A DNA stretch of 64,000 nt from Theocolax elegans (Eukaryota; Arthropoda; Insecta; Hymenoptera; Cerocephalidae): assembly GCA_026168455.1 (NCBI GenBank), contig CM047429.1, positions 53,947,027 to 54,011,026 of the forward strand, given 5' to 3'. The notes beneath the pieces are model-generated. The model saw only the letters and a program-made list of their open reading frames with translations, was not told the origin of the DNA and did no database searches. The number at the start of each line of letters is the position of its first letter. Position 1 is the first letter of the stretch. Below are positions 24,201 to 35,631 of this stretch, in pieces. Both the position numbers and the translations under genes were made by a program.

Positions 24201-27200
24201 CATCGTGATCAAATTATGAATTTAAATATCTGGAAAAATTTGGGTATATTATTTAAAACATACCTAACGGCTTGACGTTCAGCGTTTTTTAAAAATTTTA
24301 TTCATTTATTTATAAAAAAAAGTACAAAATGACCATTTTCTGGGTCCTGAAATCTCACCTCGTAGTTTCATTTAAAGCGCTCGGGATTGTGCTTTTTGCT
24401 TGCGCTAATTTGTCTCATTTCTTTTCTTTTTCAATGTTAATCTGTGAATCATTCTTATTGTATTGTCAATCTTCATTTTATTTATTACTAATAATACTAT
24501 TGATTACTAATATAATGTATTATTAATATATTTTATTACAATATTGACACACACAATTTCGTGTTGTTAAATTAAGTTAATTAAGCTCTGGTGATTATAC
24601 ATAGCATCTGCAATTTTAAATTCATTTCTTTTATTCGCGACTTTACAAAGCGAGTCAATTTTACATAAAACTTGTGTTGAAAAAACCATTTGAGTATTTG
24701 ATTTTTTTGGCCATGAAAAACGCTTTACATTGCGATTTAAAAAATTAGTTTTTAAACAACCATTCTCGATTTTGCTTATTTTTCCGGGAAATCATTTATC
24801 GTAAATAACAACAATTCAATCTCCAATATAAAACTATTTACCGTATTGTAAATTTGATTTCTTAAGGTATTTATCATTTCTGGTGCATCATAAGCGACAA
24901 AGTTTAATTTATATGTTTCGTCAGATCGAAAATTATGGTGTACCGTGGCACATAAATAATAAAACCATAAACAATTTTCATTTTGATGTGTCCACAAAAC
25001 TTGGTGTACCAAAACTTTCGCACCAGGTCTTTTTATTTGCTCTTGAAGTCCCAATAAATATGATGTAATTTCAGAAGAATTATTTGAAGGTATCTTTACA
25101 AACATCACACTCTCTAAACATACAAATTTTATTTTTATCATCGCAGCATATCGATTTTAAATATAATTAAACATTTTTAAATATTATTATTCCGAGTCGA
25201 CGAAGTTTATCAAAAACAAATTTAAAATTACTATGCTCTTTGCATAAGCAAGTATCTCTTGCAGAAACTTTTTGTTTAACAACCCAAAACGGTTTTAAAG
25301 TATAAAATAAAATCCTTGAAATAACATTGTTTGACTCTGTACAATATTTTTTGTGCAAATTATCGACAGAATCAGATAGATATCGTTTGCGCATTTTTGT
25401 TTTATTTTTGGTTATAAAGTCTTGAATACCTGGAGCAGGTGAAGAGTTTTCATCGCTTATAAAAAATTACTTATATTTATTATTTTTTAAAATTTTCATT
25501 TTTTCCTAAGTACTTTAGAGAATTATTCTCTGTTTAGAATTTTTTTTTATAATATGAATTAACGATATTAACGTTATTAGAAGAATCAAGAAACATTGCA
25601 GTCATTATTTTTTATTTGTGTGTTGGCAAACGCAACAATTTTAATTTTATTTGATTTGTATAGTTTTTGTAAATCATTACTTGTTTTTTGAAAATTTTAT
25701 TTAGGTGCCGTAAAGAATTTTGGGTTTTCTTATACCTTATTGAACGAGCTTCAATTAGTTTTTGTTTTCTTTCCGATTACTGCTTTTCGAATTCTATATT
25801 ACAGGAATCTGCAACTTTCAACCCATAAATTATATCTAAAATATTGCATTAAAAATCTGAAAAAATTCATACGGACAGCTGAAAACATAAGGAAGGGCTT
25901 GACGTTTTGATTTTTTAACGAAAAAGCATTTTTTAAATAATAATTGAGTAAACAATGTTTGGTCGGTAATTATTAGTCCAAAAAAGCATAATATTTTAAC
26001 CCTAACATCGTGATCAAATTATGAATTTAAATATCTGGAAAAATTTGGGTATATTATTTAAAACATACCTAACGGCTTGACGTTCAGCGTTTTTTAAAAA
26101 TTTTATTCATTTATTTATAAAAAAAAGTACAAAATGACCATTTTCTGGGTCCTGAAATCTCACCTCGTAGTTTCATTTAAAGCGCTCGGGATTGTGCTTT
26201 TTGCTTGCGCTAATTTTGTCTCATTTCTTTTCTTTTTCAATGTTAATCTGTGAATCATTCTTATTGTATTGTCAATCTTCATTTTATTTATTACTAATAA
26301 TACTATTGATTACTAATATAATGTATTATTAATATATTTTATTACAATATTGACACACAATTTCGTGTTGTTAAATTAAGTTAATTAAGCTCTCTGGGGG
26401 TTCGTTTCACCAACATAAAAATCATAAAAGTGCAACAGTTTAGCAATAATTACAAAATTTGAAATAGGCTTTAGTGATCTAAATTTAAATGAGCTTTTTT
26501 CAAATACAGTTCAACTTTGTTGATATTTAATAAAACGGTTTATCCACTTTTTTAGCCTTTAATTTATACTAAAGGCGATTTAAAGCCAGCGTTCGGAGCG
26601 CAAAAAGCGTAATTTGCACTTTTATTAATACAAAATGCCAAAAATACCCTTTTAATTGAGTAAATTGAGACCAAACTGGTTGTAAATAATAAAAATTATA
26701 GTATATAATATTGTATTATAAAGTCCCATTTTACAAATGATATTTAACGCCCACTTTTACATTTTAAAGTGCTTTACAACGAAAATTGCAAAAAATCGTC
26801 AAAAAAGGTGTGTGCCGAGACAGTTTTCGCATGTCGGAGTTTAGTTTCACCTATTATATACCTCTACGAGTGAGAAAATTCACATGTAGAAGGTGTGAAT
26901 TAAAAAAAAATGTTGCTAGTTTTTGGGGACGTCAAAACGCAAATTTCGTAACGCTATATGTATATGTTTTGAGATACGAGACTTATCAATTTTGTTATAG
27001 TTCTATTACTCTACTTTTACATTGGCTAATGTATACAATATCAATGTATAATTAAACTTGACTAACGAATTTAATAAACAAATTTGAAGTAGTTTCGCGG
27101 CTATATTGTTTATTCAAAATAATGTGCAACTTTATTCAGAAAAGAAATACATACACATTCGATTTACAATACGCATATTTTAAAAGGATATAAAAGTGTA

Positions 27201-30200
27201 TCAGTGGGGTCGATTTAGTGAAATATTTTGTTTGTACAAATCAAACGTATATGCGCGTGAAAGGGTACACAATTTTTTATTCGCATCAAATGTACACGCT
27301 CTAGTTTCCTTTATGTGAATATAAATGTGTTAATAATAATAGCGATGCACTAGCTGTTTACGCATGATCAATATCAAAATACTTACTGCTTATACTATTA
27401 AATTAGATAATAAAATAAATCACTACAAGTCTGTTAATATAATTTATAATACTTTTATAAATTTAAATATAATAATCATATATATTTTTATCCTCCACCC
27501 TCCCTCACCCCGAATATTAAGTAAACCGGGAAATACAACAATTTCCAAGCAATATCCTATAATATAAAGATAAGCAAATTAAGGAGATGTCAAACTTGTT
27601 ACGTTATACCGCCAAGTCATTTACCGACTGGAAAGTACCATTTTTTCAAAAATTAACATTCTATATCAAAATTCATCCAAAATGAAGGAACATTGTTCTT
27701 TACTACAACGCAATCTGTGATTATACAAATTTTCGTTTGCAGAACTAGTTTATGAAATTGTTTTTAATATGTGAACTATGCTATACTGATATCTGAAAAT
27801 GAACTATTAATCTCGTAAACTACTGCAACAATTGTCTTCAAACTTTGCACATTTATATATATTACATTGTAACGAAGGGCAATGTTCTCGTGACATTAAT
27901 TTACGTAAACACTGTACTTCTATTAGTCGGTAAATAACTGGAATGATAACATAATCAATTTAACATCCCCTTAAAGTTATAGTTTGTTTTTTAATCCCTG
28001 GTGGAATAGTTAGCATTTTCGCCAAAATTTAGCAAAACATAACGTTTACCACTAGATATTGCCCAAATTAACAATAGTAAATATATTGTAACCGGCGGAG
28101 AGAATTAATTATTTTGAGAAACGAAAGCGTTCAAAAATAGTAAACTTTTCCGTTTAATTTCGAAATTACGCTTCGCACTTCGATAAAATATTAAAATTAA
28201 TTAAAACTTGCACAATATACCTTACATTATTTTGTTTAACAAAACTAAACAGTACCAACCTCGGTATACACATTTAGCCCTAAATACGCACTTCTCGAAC
28301 TAAAACAAAAGGCCAAAAATACCCTTTTAATTGAGTAAATTGAGACCAAACTGGTTGTAAATAATAAAAATTATAGTATATAATATTGTATTATAAAGTC
28401 CCATTTTACAAATGATATTTAACGCCCACTTTTACATTTTAAAGTGCTTTACAACGAAAATTGCAAAAAATCGTCAAAAAAGGTGTGTGCCGAGACAGTT
28501 TTCGCATGTCGGAGTTTAGTTTCACCTATTATATACCTCTACGAGTGAGAAAATTCACATGTAGAAGGTGTGAATTAAAAAAAAATGTTGCTAGTTTTTG
28601 GGGACGTCAAAACGCAAATTTCGTAACGCTATATGTATATGTTTTGAGATACGAGACTTATCAATTTTGTTATAGTTCTATTACTCTACTTTTACATTGG
28701 CTAATGTATACAATATCAATGTATAATTAAACTTGACTAACGAATTTAATAAACAAATTTGAAGTAGTTTCGCGGCTATATTGTTTATTCAAAATAATGT
28801 GCAACTTTATTCAGAAAAGAAATACATACACATTCGATTTACAATACGCATATTTTAAAAGGATATAAAAGTGTATCAGTGGGGTCGATTTAGTGAAATA
28901 TTTTGTTTGTACAAATCAAACGTATATGCGCGTGAAAGGGTACACAATTTTTTATTCGCATCAAATGTACACGCTCTAGTTTCCTTTATGTGAATATAAA
29001 TGTGTTAATAATAATAGCGATGCACTAGCTGTTTACGCATGATCAATATCAAAATACTTACTGCTTATACTATTAAATTAGATAATAAAATAAATCACTA
29101 CAAGTCTGTTAATATAATTTATAATACTTTTATAAATTTAAATATAATAATCATATATATTTTTATCCTCCACCCTCCCTCACCCCGAATATTAAGTAAA
29201 CCGGGAAATACAACAATTTCCAAGCAATATCCTATAATATAAAGATAAGCAAATTAAGGAGATGTCAAACTTGTTACGTTATACCGCCAAGTCATTTACC
29301 GACTGGAAAGTACCATTTTTTCAAAAATTAACATTCTATATCAAAATTCATCCAAAATGAAGGAACATTGTTCTTTACTACAACGCAATCTGTGATTATA
29401 CAAATTTTCGTTTGCAGAACTAGTTTATGAAATTGTTTTTAATATGTGAACTATGCTATACTGATATCTGAAAATGAACTATTAATCTCGTAAACTACTG
29501 CAACAATTGTCTTCAAACTTTGCACATTTATATATATTACATTGTAACGAAGGGCAATGTTCTCGTGACATTAATTTACGTAAACACTGTACTTCTATTA
29601 GTCGGTAAATAACTGGAATGATAACATAATCAATTTAACATCCCCTTAAAGTTATAGTTTGTTTTTTAATCCCTGGTGGAATAGTTAGCATTTTCGCCAA
29701 AATTTAGCAAAACATAACGTTTACCACTAGATATTGCCCAAATTAACAATAGTAAATATATTGTAACCGGCGGAGAGAATTAATTATTTTGAGAAACGAA
29801 AGCGTTCAAAAATAGTAAACTTTTCCGTTTAATTTCGAAATTACGCTTCGCACTTCGATAAAATATTAAAATTAATTAAAACTTGCACAATATACCTTAC
29901 ATTATTTTGTTTAACAAAACTAAACAGTACCAACCTCGGTATACACATTTAGCCCTAAATACGCACTTCTCGAACTAAAACAAAAGGAAAACTAACAACA
30001 ACCGTACCACTTTGAATTTTAGCCGGTAAAAATCTAAAAAAATATAAAAGAACCCATGACGGTTACCCGAAGAAGCGACCGAACGAGCTGCATTAACATC
30101 CTCCCTCTGCGCAGGCACGATGTGGTTACCGATGCATCTCCAAGCGACAACTGCCGAGACGACGACGACCTTGGCTACCTCTCGCCGTGGCAGCTACGCT

Positions 30201-30317
30201 GACAGCCTCGCGCCAGGAGCCTTGGAAAATGGCAGCTCGAGTTGCCGATACTACTTCCGGCCGAGCTACGTCAATAGGTTCCAAAAACTAGATTCTCAAC
30301 CTGATGCCGGTTCTTGA
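15864..30317 (+). CDS. TkR99D: Tachykinin-like peptide receptor, TkR99D type (3' exons only)
   Basis: G-protein-coupled receptor of the plasma membrane that binds tachykinin-related neuropeptides. Three exons are seen: 15864-16060, 17829-17974 and 30115-30317. They join in phase after CAG acceptors and before GTATGT donors, giving the last 181 residues. Exon 1 encodes TM6 with the class A signature CWLPFH and TM7 with NPIIY, in the context [21 protein letters not shown]. Exon 2 starts the cytoplasmic tail ([15 protein letters not shown], then SRYSCAGSP), the order known for fly TkR99D. Exon 3 is a Ser/Thr/Gly-rich tail ending DSQPDAGS and TGA. TM1-TM5 exons were not found and probably lie left of the window. 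Intron sizes are 1.77 kb and 12.1 kb. The ortholog could be another tachykinin-family receptor, but TkR86C-type TM6 fits less well. Confidence 0.88.
16492..16604. repeat. Imperfect inverted repeat, about 113 nt
   Basis: The left arm starts TTCGATACTAGTGTGAAAG and continues to GATTTTCAA. The right arm contains TTGAAAATCATCTTTCACG and ends GTATCGAA. About 33 bases can pair around a GC-richer loop of about 45 bases. No target duplication was recognised. Confidence 0.65.
16659..16681. repeat. Perfect 10-bp hairpin
   Basis: TGCGTAAAAT, spacer CGC, ATTTTACGCA: two perfect 10-base arms with a three-base loop. Confidence 0.8.
16710..17114 (+). other. Unrecognised 134-codon open frame in intron
   Basis: The frame starts at ATG and is Ile/Phe/Lys-rich, with hydrophobic stretches around residues 28-42 and 80-92. 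It resembles no family I know and has no splice-site context of its own. In sequence this AT-rich an open frame of this length is uncommon but can occur by chance. It could be a decayed transposon frame or noise. Confidence 0.15.
17975..19513 (+). other. Tachykinin receptor long intron, 5' part
   Basis: AT-rich intron sequence with a (TA)n microsatellite at about 18195-18226 and many TTAATTAAT-type tracts. No further exon or mobile element was recognised. Confidence 0.6.
18195..18226. repeat. (TA)n microsatellite
   Basis: Uninterrupted alternating T and A for about 32 bases within the receptor intron. Confidence 0.9.
19514..20943. repeat. Tandem duplication B, copy 1 (period 1430 bp)
   Basis: The unit from AAACAATTCACG is repeated 1430 bp downstream. 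It contains two adjacent overlapping open frames at 19570-19785 (71 codons) and 19766-19999 (77 codons) in a GC-richer block at about 19610-19990. Neither is recognised. A/T-rich DNA follows to the end of the unit. Confidence 0.92.
20944..22376. repeat. Tandem duplication B, copy 2
   Basis: Near-identical direct copy ending at AATTGAAACAA. The first frame (21000-21215) is unchanged. The second (21196-21468) ends differently because a four-A run near 19957 is three A here, which shifts frame. That speaks against selection on this frame or for a sequencing indel. Confidence 0.92.
22377..23796 (+). other. Receptor intron, AT-rich
   Basis: Between duplication B and the decayed transposon. No exon, hairpin or mobile terminus was recognised. 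Confidence 0.5.
24092..24589. repeat. 498-bp direct repeat D, copy 1
   Basis: Runs from GGCTTGACGTTTTGATTTTT to TTAATTAAGCTCT and is nearly identical to 25896-26393. Differences are single-base or dinucleotide indels, for example in a CA run near 24550. Confidence 0.9.
24776..25394 (-). pseudogene. Transposase-like remnant, two broken frames
   Basis: Reading the minus strand, 25394-25167 encodes a fragment with [22 protein letters not shown] and RDTCLCKEH. This spacing resembles an uncharacterised transposase-like family that I recall as repetitive in arthropods and cnidarians, where an RDTCLC box follows a short helical segment. The second frame, 25141-24776, contains a [20 protein letters not shown] stretch and is probably a later part of the same protein. 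Stops and a frame change separate the two parts, so it is not functional. The family assignment is from memory of motif spacing and is tentative. Confidence 0.5.
25896..26393. repeat. 498-bp direct repeat D, copy 2
   Basis: Second copy of 24092-24589. The preceding 100 bp (about 25800-25895) extend the similarity to the MITE at 50714-51093, covering its part containing CAGGAATCTGCA. Confidence 0.9.
26637..28311. repeat. Tandem duplication C, copy 1 (period 1675 bp)
   Basis: The unit starting GCCAAAAATACCCTTTTAAT recurs 1675 bp downstream. It includes the right inverted arm of the decayed transposon and unique AT-rich intron sequence. An 89-codon frame at 26786 lies in the transposon arm and a 67-codon frame at 27364 is unrecognised. 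Confidence 0.93.
28312..29986. repeat. Tandem duplication C, copy 2
   Basis: Direct copy of 26637-28311 with no difference noticed by eye, including both open frames. It ends at ACTAAAACAAAAG, about 130 bp before the last tachykinin-receptor exon. Confidence 0.93.
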
Positions 30318-33300
30318 CCCAACCGCGAGCCCGAAGATGATCGGGCTAAATTTCGTCAAAGGGTGCGGATCAACACGTGGCTCTAAGTCGATGGTCGGAG
30401 CAGAGCTGAGCTTTATTCGCCAAGATTATCGTTCAATCGTGTAGTTTATATCAAAGTTTTGGTAAAGTATTTGCTAGTGTTTCGGAAAGGAGTATATATA
30501 TATATAAGTTTTTTAACTTTCTCAAAGTGTAATTGGTTTTTACTGTTACCAACTTTCTTCCGTATAAATCACTTCATATATACATACATATAAATTTCAT
30601 GTCTTTATATTTATTTGCATTGTACAGGATAACCTGTCTACAAAATAAGTTTGTTAATTACAATGTCTACTTTATAATCCTGAACACCTGCATTAATATT
30701 AAACTTAATATATTAAAATATTAAGGAGTAACATTAAATTTTCCACAATAAAAAGTTATTTCAAAAATAAACAATACCGGTAGTATAACATTGAGATTAA
30801 CTTTCACAGTAGCACGTAAAAGATTTTTATATATTTGCAATAATTGAGTGACTTGGAAAATAAAAAAAAAAGTTAAATGATATAATACACACTATAGGCC
30901 TGTTAAATTACTAGATTGATCTTATGAACAGTAGCAAATATTTCATTAAACAACGATATTTGTTCAAAAGAATAGACGAAACGTATTAAATTTTAATTTT
31001 ACTTCCGCTTTTTTTTATTAAGAATGTCTTGAAATATAAAGAATTTTTCCCTAAAAAGCATAGCGTGTGTAATGTAAAGCAACCTAGACGAAGCATGGAA
31101 TTTCACGAGTTTTGAAATAATTTTACTGTAATAAACAAAAGAGTATATCACGTGAGTATAGATAAAAATAAATTTCTCTACGTACTTCACCATCATATAA
31201 ATTTAAAAATAATACTTTCAATTGTACATGCAAAATACATAATACAGATATATATTATTAATTATTTTTAATATTCGAATAATTCTACACAGTATATGTC
31301 TCACTATATATATATCTGTTATTACGTAAAAAAATCTATTATATTTCTAAATTTATTAAACAGACATTAATAGCGGTAAGACTATATGTAAAATATTTGA
31401 AAATTATTAACATATATCGCAATTCGAAAAATATATATTGATTTACGTATACGTGGCAAAATTGTCTTAAACAGGAAACTCTTTTTCATTTTCACGTTAC
31501 AACTGAGGTATAAAAATTTGTACATAATTTTCTAGGTAATAGAATTAAACGTAACTAGAATATAAATCCGCAACAAATGTAATACATTTTGTTGGAGCAG
31601 CAAATTTCTTTATGCAATTGTAAATTCGTGTATGTATGTACTATACATCTAATTAAAACGCTCGGTATATTTAACTTACTTACTCAATCATTCGTATATA
31701 ATTATTTTTAAATTCATAATTATTTTCTATTATCTAGCATAACTCGTATATTGCTTTGTATTTGTATACATGCACAAGTAATTTCGAAACAACGCAATCT
31801 GTTGGAAATGTTGTTGTATTTAAATTTTACATATATATATTGCAAAGTATATAAAGGTATTACAATCGAATAAGTAAATGTTGTAAAGTATATAATAAAT
31901 ATTATGAAAGTGTCGCATAAGAAAGTACATACATACTTTTACTGTAAACTACTTTGATATATATACATATATATGTAAGCCTAAGGATAAAAATAAAGAA
32001 ATTATATATAGATGAAAGAAATTTATTGCTCCAACAATACACATAGTCTAAAAATTATCTGTATGAATGAAAATAAAATTGTATATATATATTATATAAC
32101 ATACCTGTACTTTTATATCGAATATAGATACGAAAAAAAAAAAAATACGCTCACACACCCATAAAAACACACACGCGCGAAAACGCACACACATATAGGT
32201 GTAATAAAAATTTGAAATAATTTGTCATTTACGCCTGTTTGTACATAATGATCCTAACTGTTTTGTTTAATGTATTATATTATGTATTATTGTATAAATA
32301 TTTTTTATTCATCATTTTATCGTACAAAGTATATTTTTCTATTACATTTATTTAAAATTTGTATTTAATTATATCAGCTGGATGCGAGTAATAAAGGCAA
32401 TATCGAAGATTAAAATAACGCTCAGCTCTGGAATGTCTAGACCAAGTGGATGGTAATTTTTTTTTTGTTTAGAAAAATTATATCTCAGTCACACGAAATT
32501 ACGTCGATAAGAAAATCAACTAATAAAGGACGAAACTGTTATCATAAGTCTAGTCAGGCGTTCTTGGATGGCATTTGAGTATATATATAAATATAAAAAA
32601 TACATTTACTGTTTTTCACGCAAGAGAAAACATCGTTTTGAATCTTTCGCATATATAAATATATTGTTAAAGTTCGATTTTACAGAATCTATAATGAAGA
32701 AATCGGAGGACGAGTTTCACCCGATTAAAATAAATATATGTATAATTTTTCATGAGATTTTATTGTTAAGAGTTTTTTATATATACATATATAATATATA
32801 TATATATTTTATTGTATAAATTTAAATGAGAGAAAGAAAAGAAGAGCTTTAAATTTATTTATGTTTTATTTTATAAATTTGTGTCATATATACCTATATA
32901 TATATATGTATATTGACGAAATGTTACATTTAGTGACAATGCTGTATCCTATGATAATTTAAAAAATAAATTGTTTATAGAAGACTAAAATAATGTCGAT
33001 ATTTGTTGAATATAATTTATTTCAAAGCGATTATTTTCCATATACGCGTTTATTTATTTTACAAGTATATTACATAAATTTTGCAGCGTGCCAAATTCAT
33101 GGAAGATTCAATCTATGTATAAAAAAAAATCATAATCTGGAGAAATCTCATATCTTGACGTTGCTGGCACGATACTAAATGAAAATATGTAGACTATTTA
33201 CATGTGAGAAAATCGCATCGTGTTTAAATTTAAATGTATAATGATAAACCAAGAGAAACGTCCGGTCTACAATGAGTATGAGTACTGCACGAATGAGTGG

Positions 33301-34105
33301 GAGTAAGAATGTGCAATTAATATGGCTTAAACAAAATAAAGTCTTCTAAGGGCCTAATGTTGCAATTTATGATGTAAAAAAAAATATATATATAAATATT
33401 TATTCAGGCTCGAAAAATCACAGATTACGATGGACCAATAAATATTTCGTATTCACGCATAAAAATCACGCAGCAAGGAAATTGTAATTGTTATTTACGT
33501 ACAGTGTACATAATAATAAATGTTGGTAAACTAGAGCGAATGGCATTTTATTATGTTAATTGATAAATACTATACGTTATAATTACTTATTTATAATTTT
33601 TATTAATGAATTTATTTTAAAACTTTAAATAAATTGTTTTAAAAATGGTTTATTCTCTCTTTAACTTATCCATTTAACATTTTAGGATATGTTTTTTTTT
33701 TTTAAGAAAATAGGTCAAAAAATATTTAAAACGCATGTATTTGTAAATTGATAAATAATCGTGTCGATTGATTTTGTGACTAAAAATTGCCGACATAAAT
33801 AGTGATTTATTTATATAAGAAGAAAACAAATATTATTGTACTGTTTGTTCGTTTTTAAATTATTATTTTAACATTCAAGATTGGTTGTATACCTGCAAAT
33901 ACCTTTGTAATACCAATTACTGACATTATTTAAGCAGTTCGATTTATATGTAAGTTTTTTATAAATTTTCTACGAAACACTTGACAAAAAAAATAAAGCT
34001 ACATTTATTATTAATTATTAATTAAAAAATAATTTAAATAAAGGTTCAATTTACAAAACACATTCATTAAAATACCAATCCATTTATTCACAACTGATTC
34101 AATAA
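30318..34105. other. Receptor 3' UTR and intergenic AT-rich DNA
   Basis: Follows the receptor stop codon. The first AATAAA lies at 30747-30752 and many others follow, so the mRNA end cannot be fixed. Microsatellite tracts occur at about 32140-32190 (A run, then CA-rich) and 32785-32805 (TA-rich). No other gene recognised. Confidence 0.5.
30747..30752 (+). terminator. Candidate polyadenylation signal, tachykinin receptor
   Basis: First AATAAA after the stop codon, 430 bp downstream. Several later ones are equally possible. Confidence 0.3.
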
Positions 34106-34292
34106 TCATATTACATTGAAAATAGTATACACTTTGACATGTGAGTTATAAAAAACTAATGTTTCTTTATACAATAGGTATAATAAAATTTTAGGAAACA
34201 CACTCCTATGTGAATTTAATTTTGCACTAATGTTAAAATTTTTACAGACTTTAAATTCAATTAGTTTCCAAAATTCTTTGGTTACACACAAA
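34106..34292 (-). other. Possible AIMP2 terminal exon (weak)
   Basis: After a weak acceptor (AAAAATAG) the minus strand encodes VTKEFWKLIEFKVCKNFN. Its spacing VT-(11)-C-x-N and following FNxxxKL resemble the end of vertebrate AIMP2. It is in phase with the upstream exon through a donor at 34726/34725, but that route passes the TAG at 34734-34736. The frame would run about 35 residues beyond the vertebrate end. Treat as a hypothesis. Confidence 0.25.
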
Positions 34293-34733
34293 CTATTTTT
34301 ACATTACACTTCAATATTTTTAAATTCAACATTATATTAAATTTAATTATCATTTTAGTAATTTTTGTATTGATTAAATAAATTCTGAGTTTTAAAACAA
34401 TAAATTAATTAACATGGAAATACAGCACTGTAATATAATAAATTTGAAGTATAATTAAAATGAGTATAGAGCATGTTTATTTAAATAAAATAAAAAAATA
34501 ATTACATAATATAAATTTGTCTTAAAAACTATAAAATATTAATAACCAGTAGTGATAAAAAATTTTGTTTAACCGACTGATTCGGTTTGATAAAATCAAA
34601 TAAATATTAATGCAAGAACTTTCAACTATTGCTTTCTTTTTTCTAAAATGCATCATGTACAAGTTAATTAAGTTTGTATAAAAATACAAATGAACAAATC
34701 TATTTTTATAATAAATATTATACACCTGTTGTT

Positions 34734-35346
34734 CTATGACTGTAAGAAAATATCAATAATACTCATTTTTTCACCAAAGAAATAAGTTGTATTCCTACAC
34801 TTTTGTCTTTTACATAAATCTGCCAATTTCCTTCGATTAAATGGTTCAATGTTCTCCATTTTCCTTAAAATTGTATCCACTTGATTAGCAAACACAGCAC
34901 CAAGACTTTCGTACCTCAATAAATCTGGTCGTCGTTGTTCCACAAGACGAGCAAGACATCGTGAAACATTTACCTGACCAGTAATTTCATGTCCAGAATA
35001 CCTCAAACAACAAATTGGCCAGTTCTTTTCACTCTTCCAGATAAATATAATTGTAAGTTCAGGTACACTTGGATTGATCGAATTTGACATAGTAGTTGAA
35101 AAATTTCGTGCTTCTGGTGAGATTGTAGATGGAGATACAGATGAATGGAAATGCACATAAACACGTAGAGAAAATACTTGTTTTAAGAGATTTAACAGAG
35201 TTCTAATAAAATAAGGTGGATGACTAGGATCACAAAAAATGACTATGTCTTCTGTGATGACATTATCTTTTCTTTTTTGATTGGGTAGTAAATCGTCTAC
35301 AAAAACTTCGTTGAATGTTCTTGATTGTTTCGAAACGTCGCATCTG
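34734..35346 (-). CDS. AIMP2: AIMP2-like multi-synthetase complex scaffold, partial
   Basis: AIMP2 (p38) is a cytosolic non-catalytic scaffold of the multi-aminoacyl-tRNA-synthetase complex. The coding part begins after a TCAG acceptor at 35346 (or CAG at 35343) and ends at TAG 34734-34736. Family landmarks run in order: EDIVIFCDPSHPP then HFHSSVS, the LTIIFIWK strand, the GQVNVSRCLARL helix, and the GST-C-like end YFFGEKMSIIDIF. No in-frame ATG precedes these, and the N-terminal exon with the family's YRLPN region was not found. The C-terminus stops about 40 residues before the vertebrate end. It may be a real gene with unlocated end exons, a sequence error, or a decaying copy. It lies directly downstream of FARSA on the same strand. 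Confidence 0.6.
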
Positions 35347-35481
35347 CTGACATAAGTTGGTGATATTAAAAACAATAGAAAAAGATTTTTCACTGTTTGA
35401 TATAGGATTTTACGGGCACAATAAAAACGAAATTAAATAATTCATGTACACCCAATTTAAAAAGAGTATCAAAATTTTTCT

Positions 35482-35487
35482 TTTATT
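35482..35487 (-). terminator. Candidate polyadenylation signal, FARSA
   Basis: AATAAA on the minus strand about 145 bp after the FARSA stop codon and before the AIMP2-like exon. Confidence 0.5.
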
Positions 35488-35631
35488 ATAAGTCAACATA
35501 AAATTAAAAATTTTTTTTTGTTTAATAATCAAAGTTATACAAATGTAGATCTTTATATGAATGTAATACAAAATTTGTTTAATACTTAAATAAAAATTAC
35601 ACTTTACAAATAATAAAAAATGTATAAGTTA

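Larger units (their letters stand above)
23797..26990 (-). mobile_element. Decayed composite DNA transposon with about 300-bp inverted arms
   Basis: The arm at about 23797-24092 recurs inverted at about 26588-26990. Shared words include GGGGACGTCAAAACGCAAA and GGAGTTTAGTTTCACCTATT. The right arm carries about 150 bp of extra sequence from about 26637. Between the arms lie two near-identical 498-bp direct repeats (24092-24589 and 25896-26393) and, between those, transposase-like fragments on the minus strand (25394-24776). The 498-bp repeat begins with sequence shared with the MITE at 50714-51093. The right arm is duplicated again at about 28312-28700 by tandem duplication C. Superfamily not assigned. 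Confidence 0.65.
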
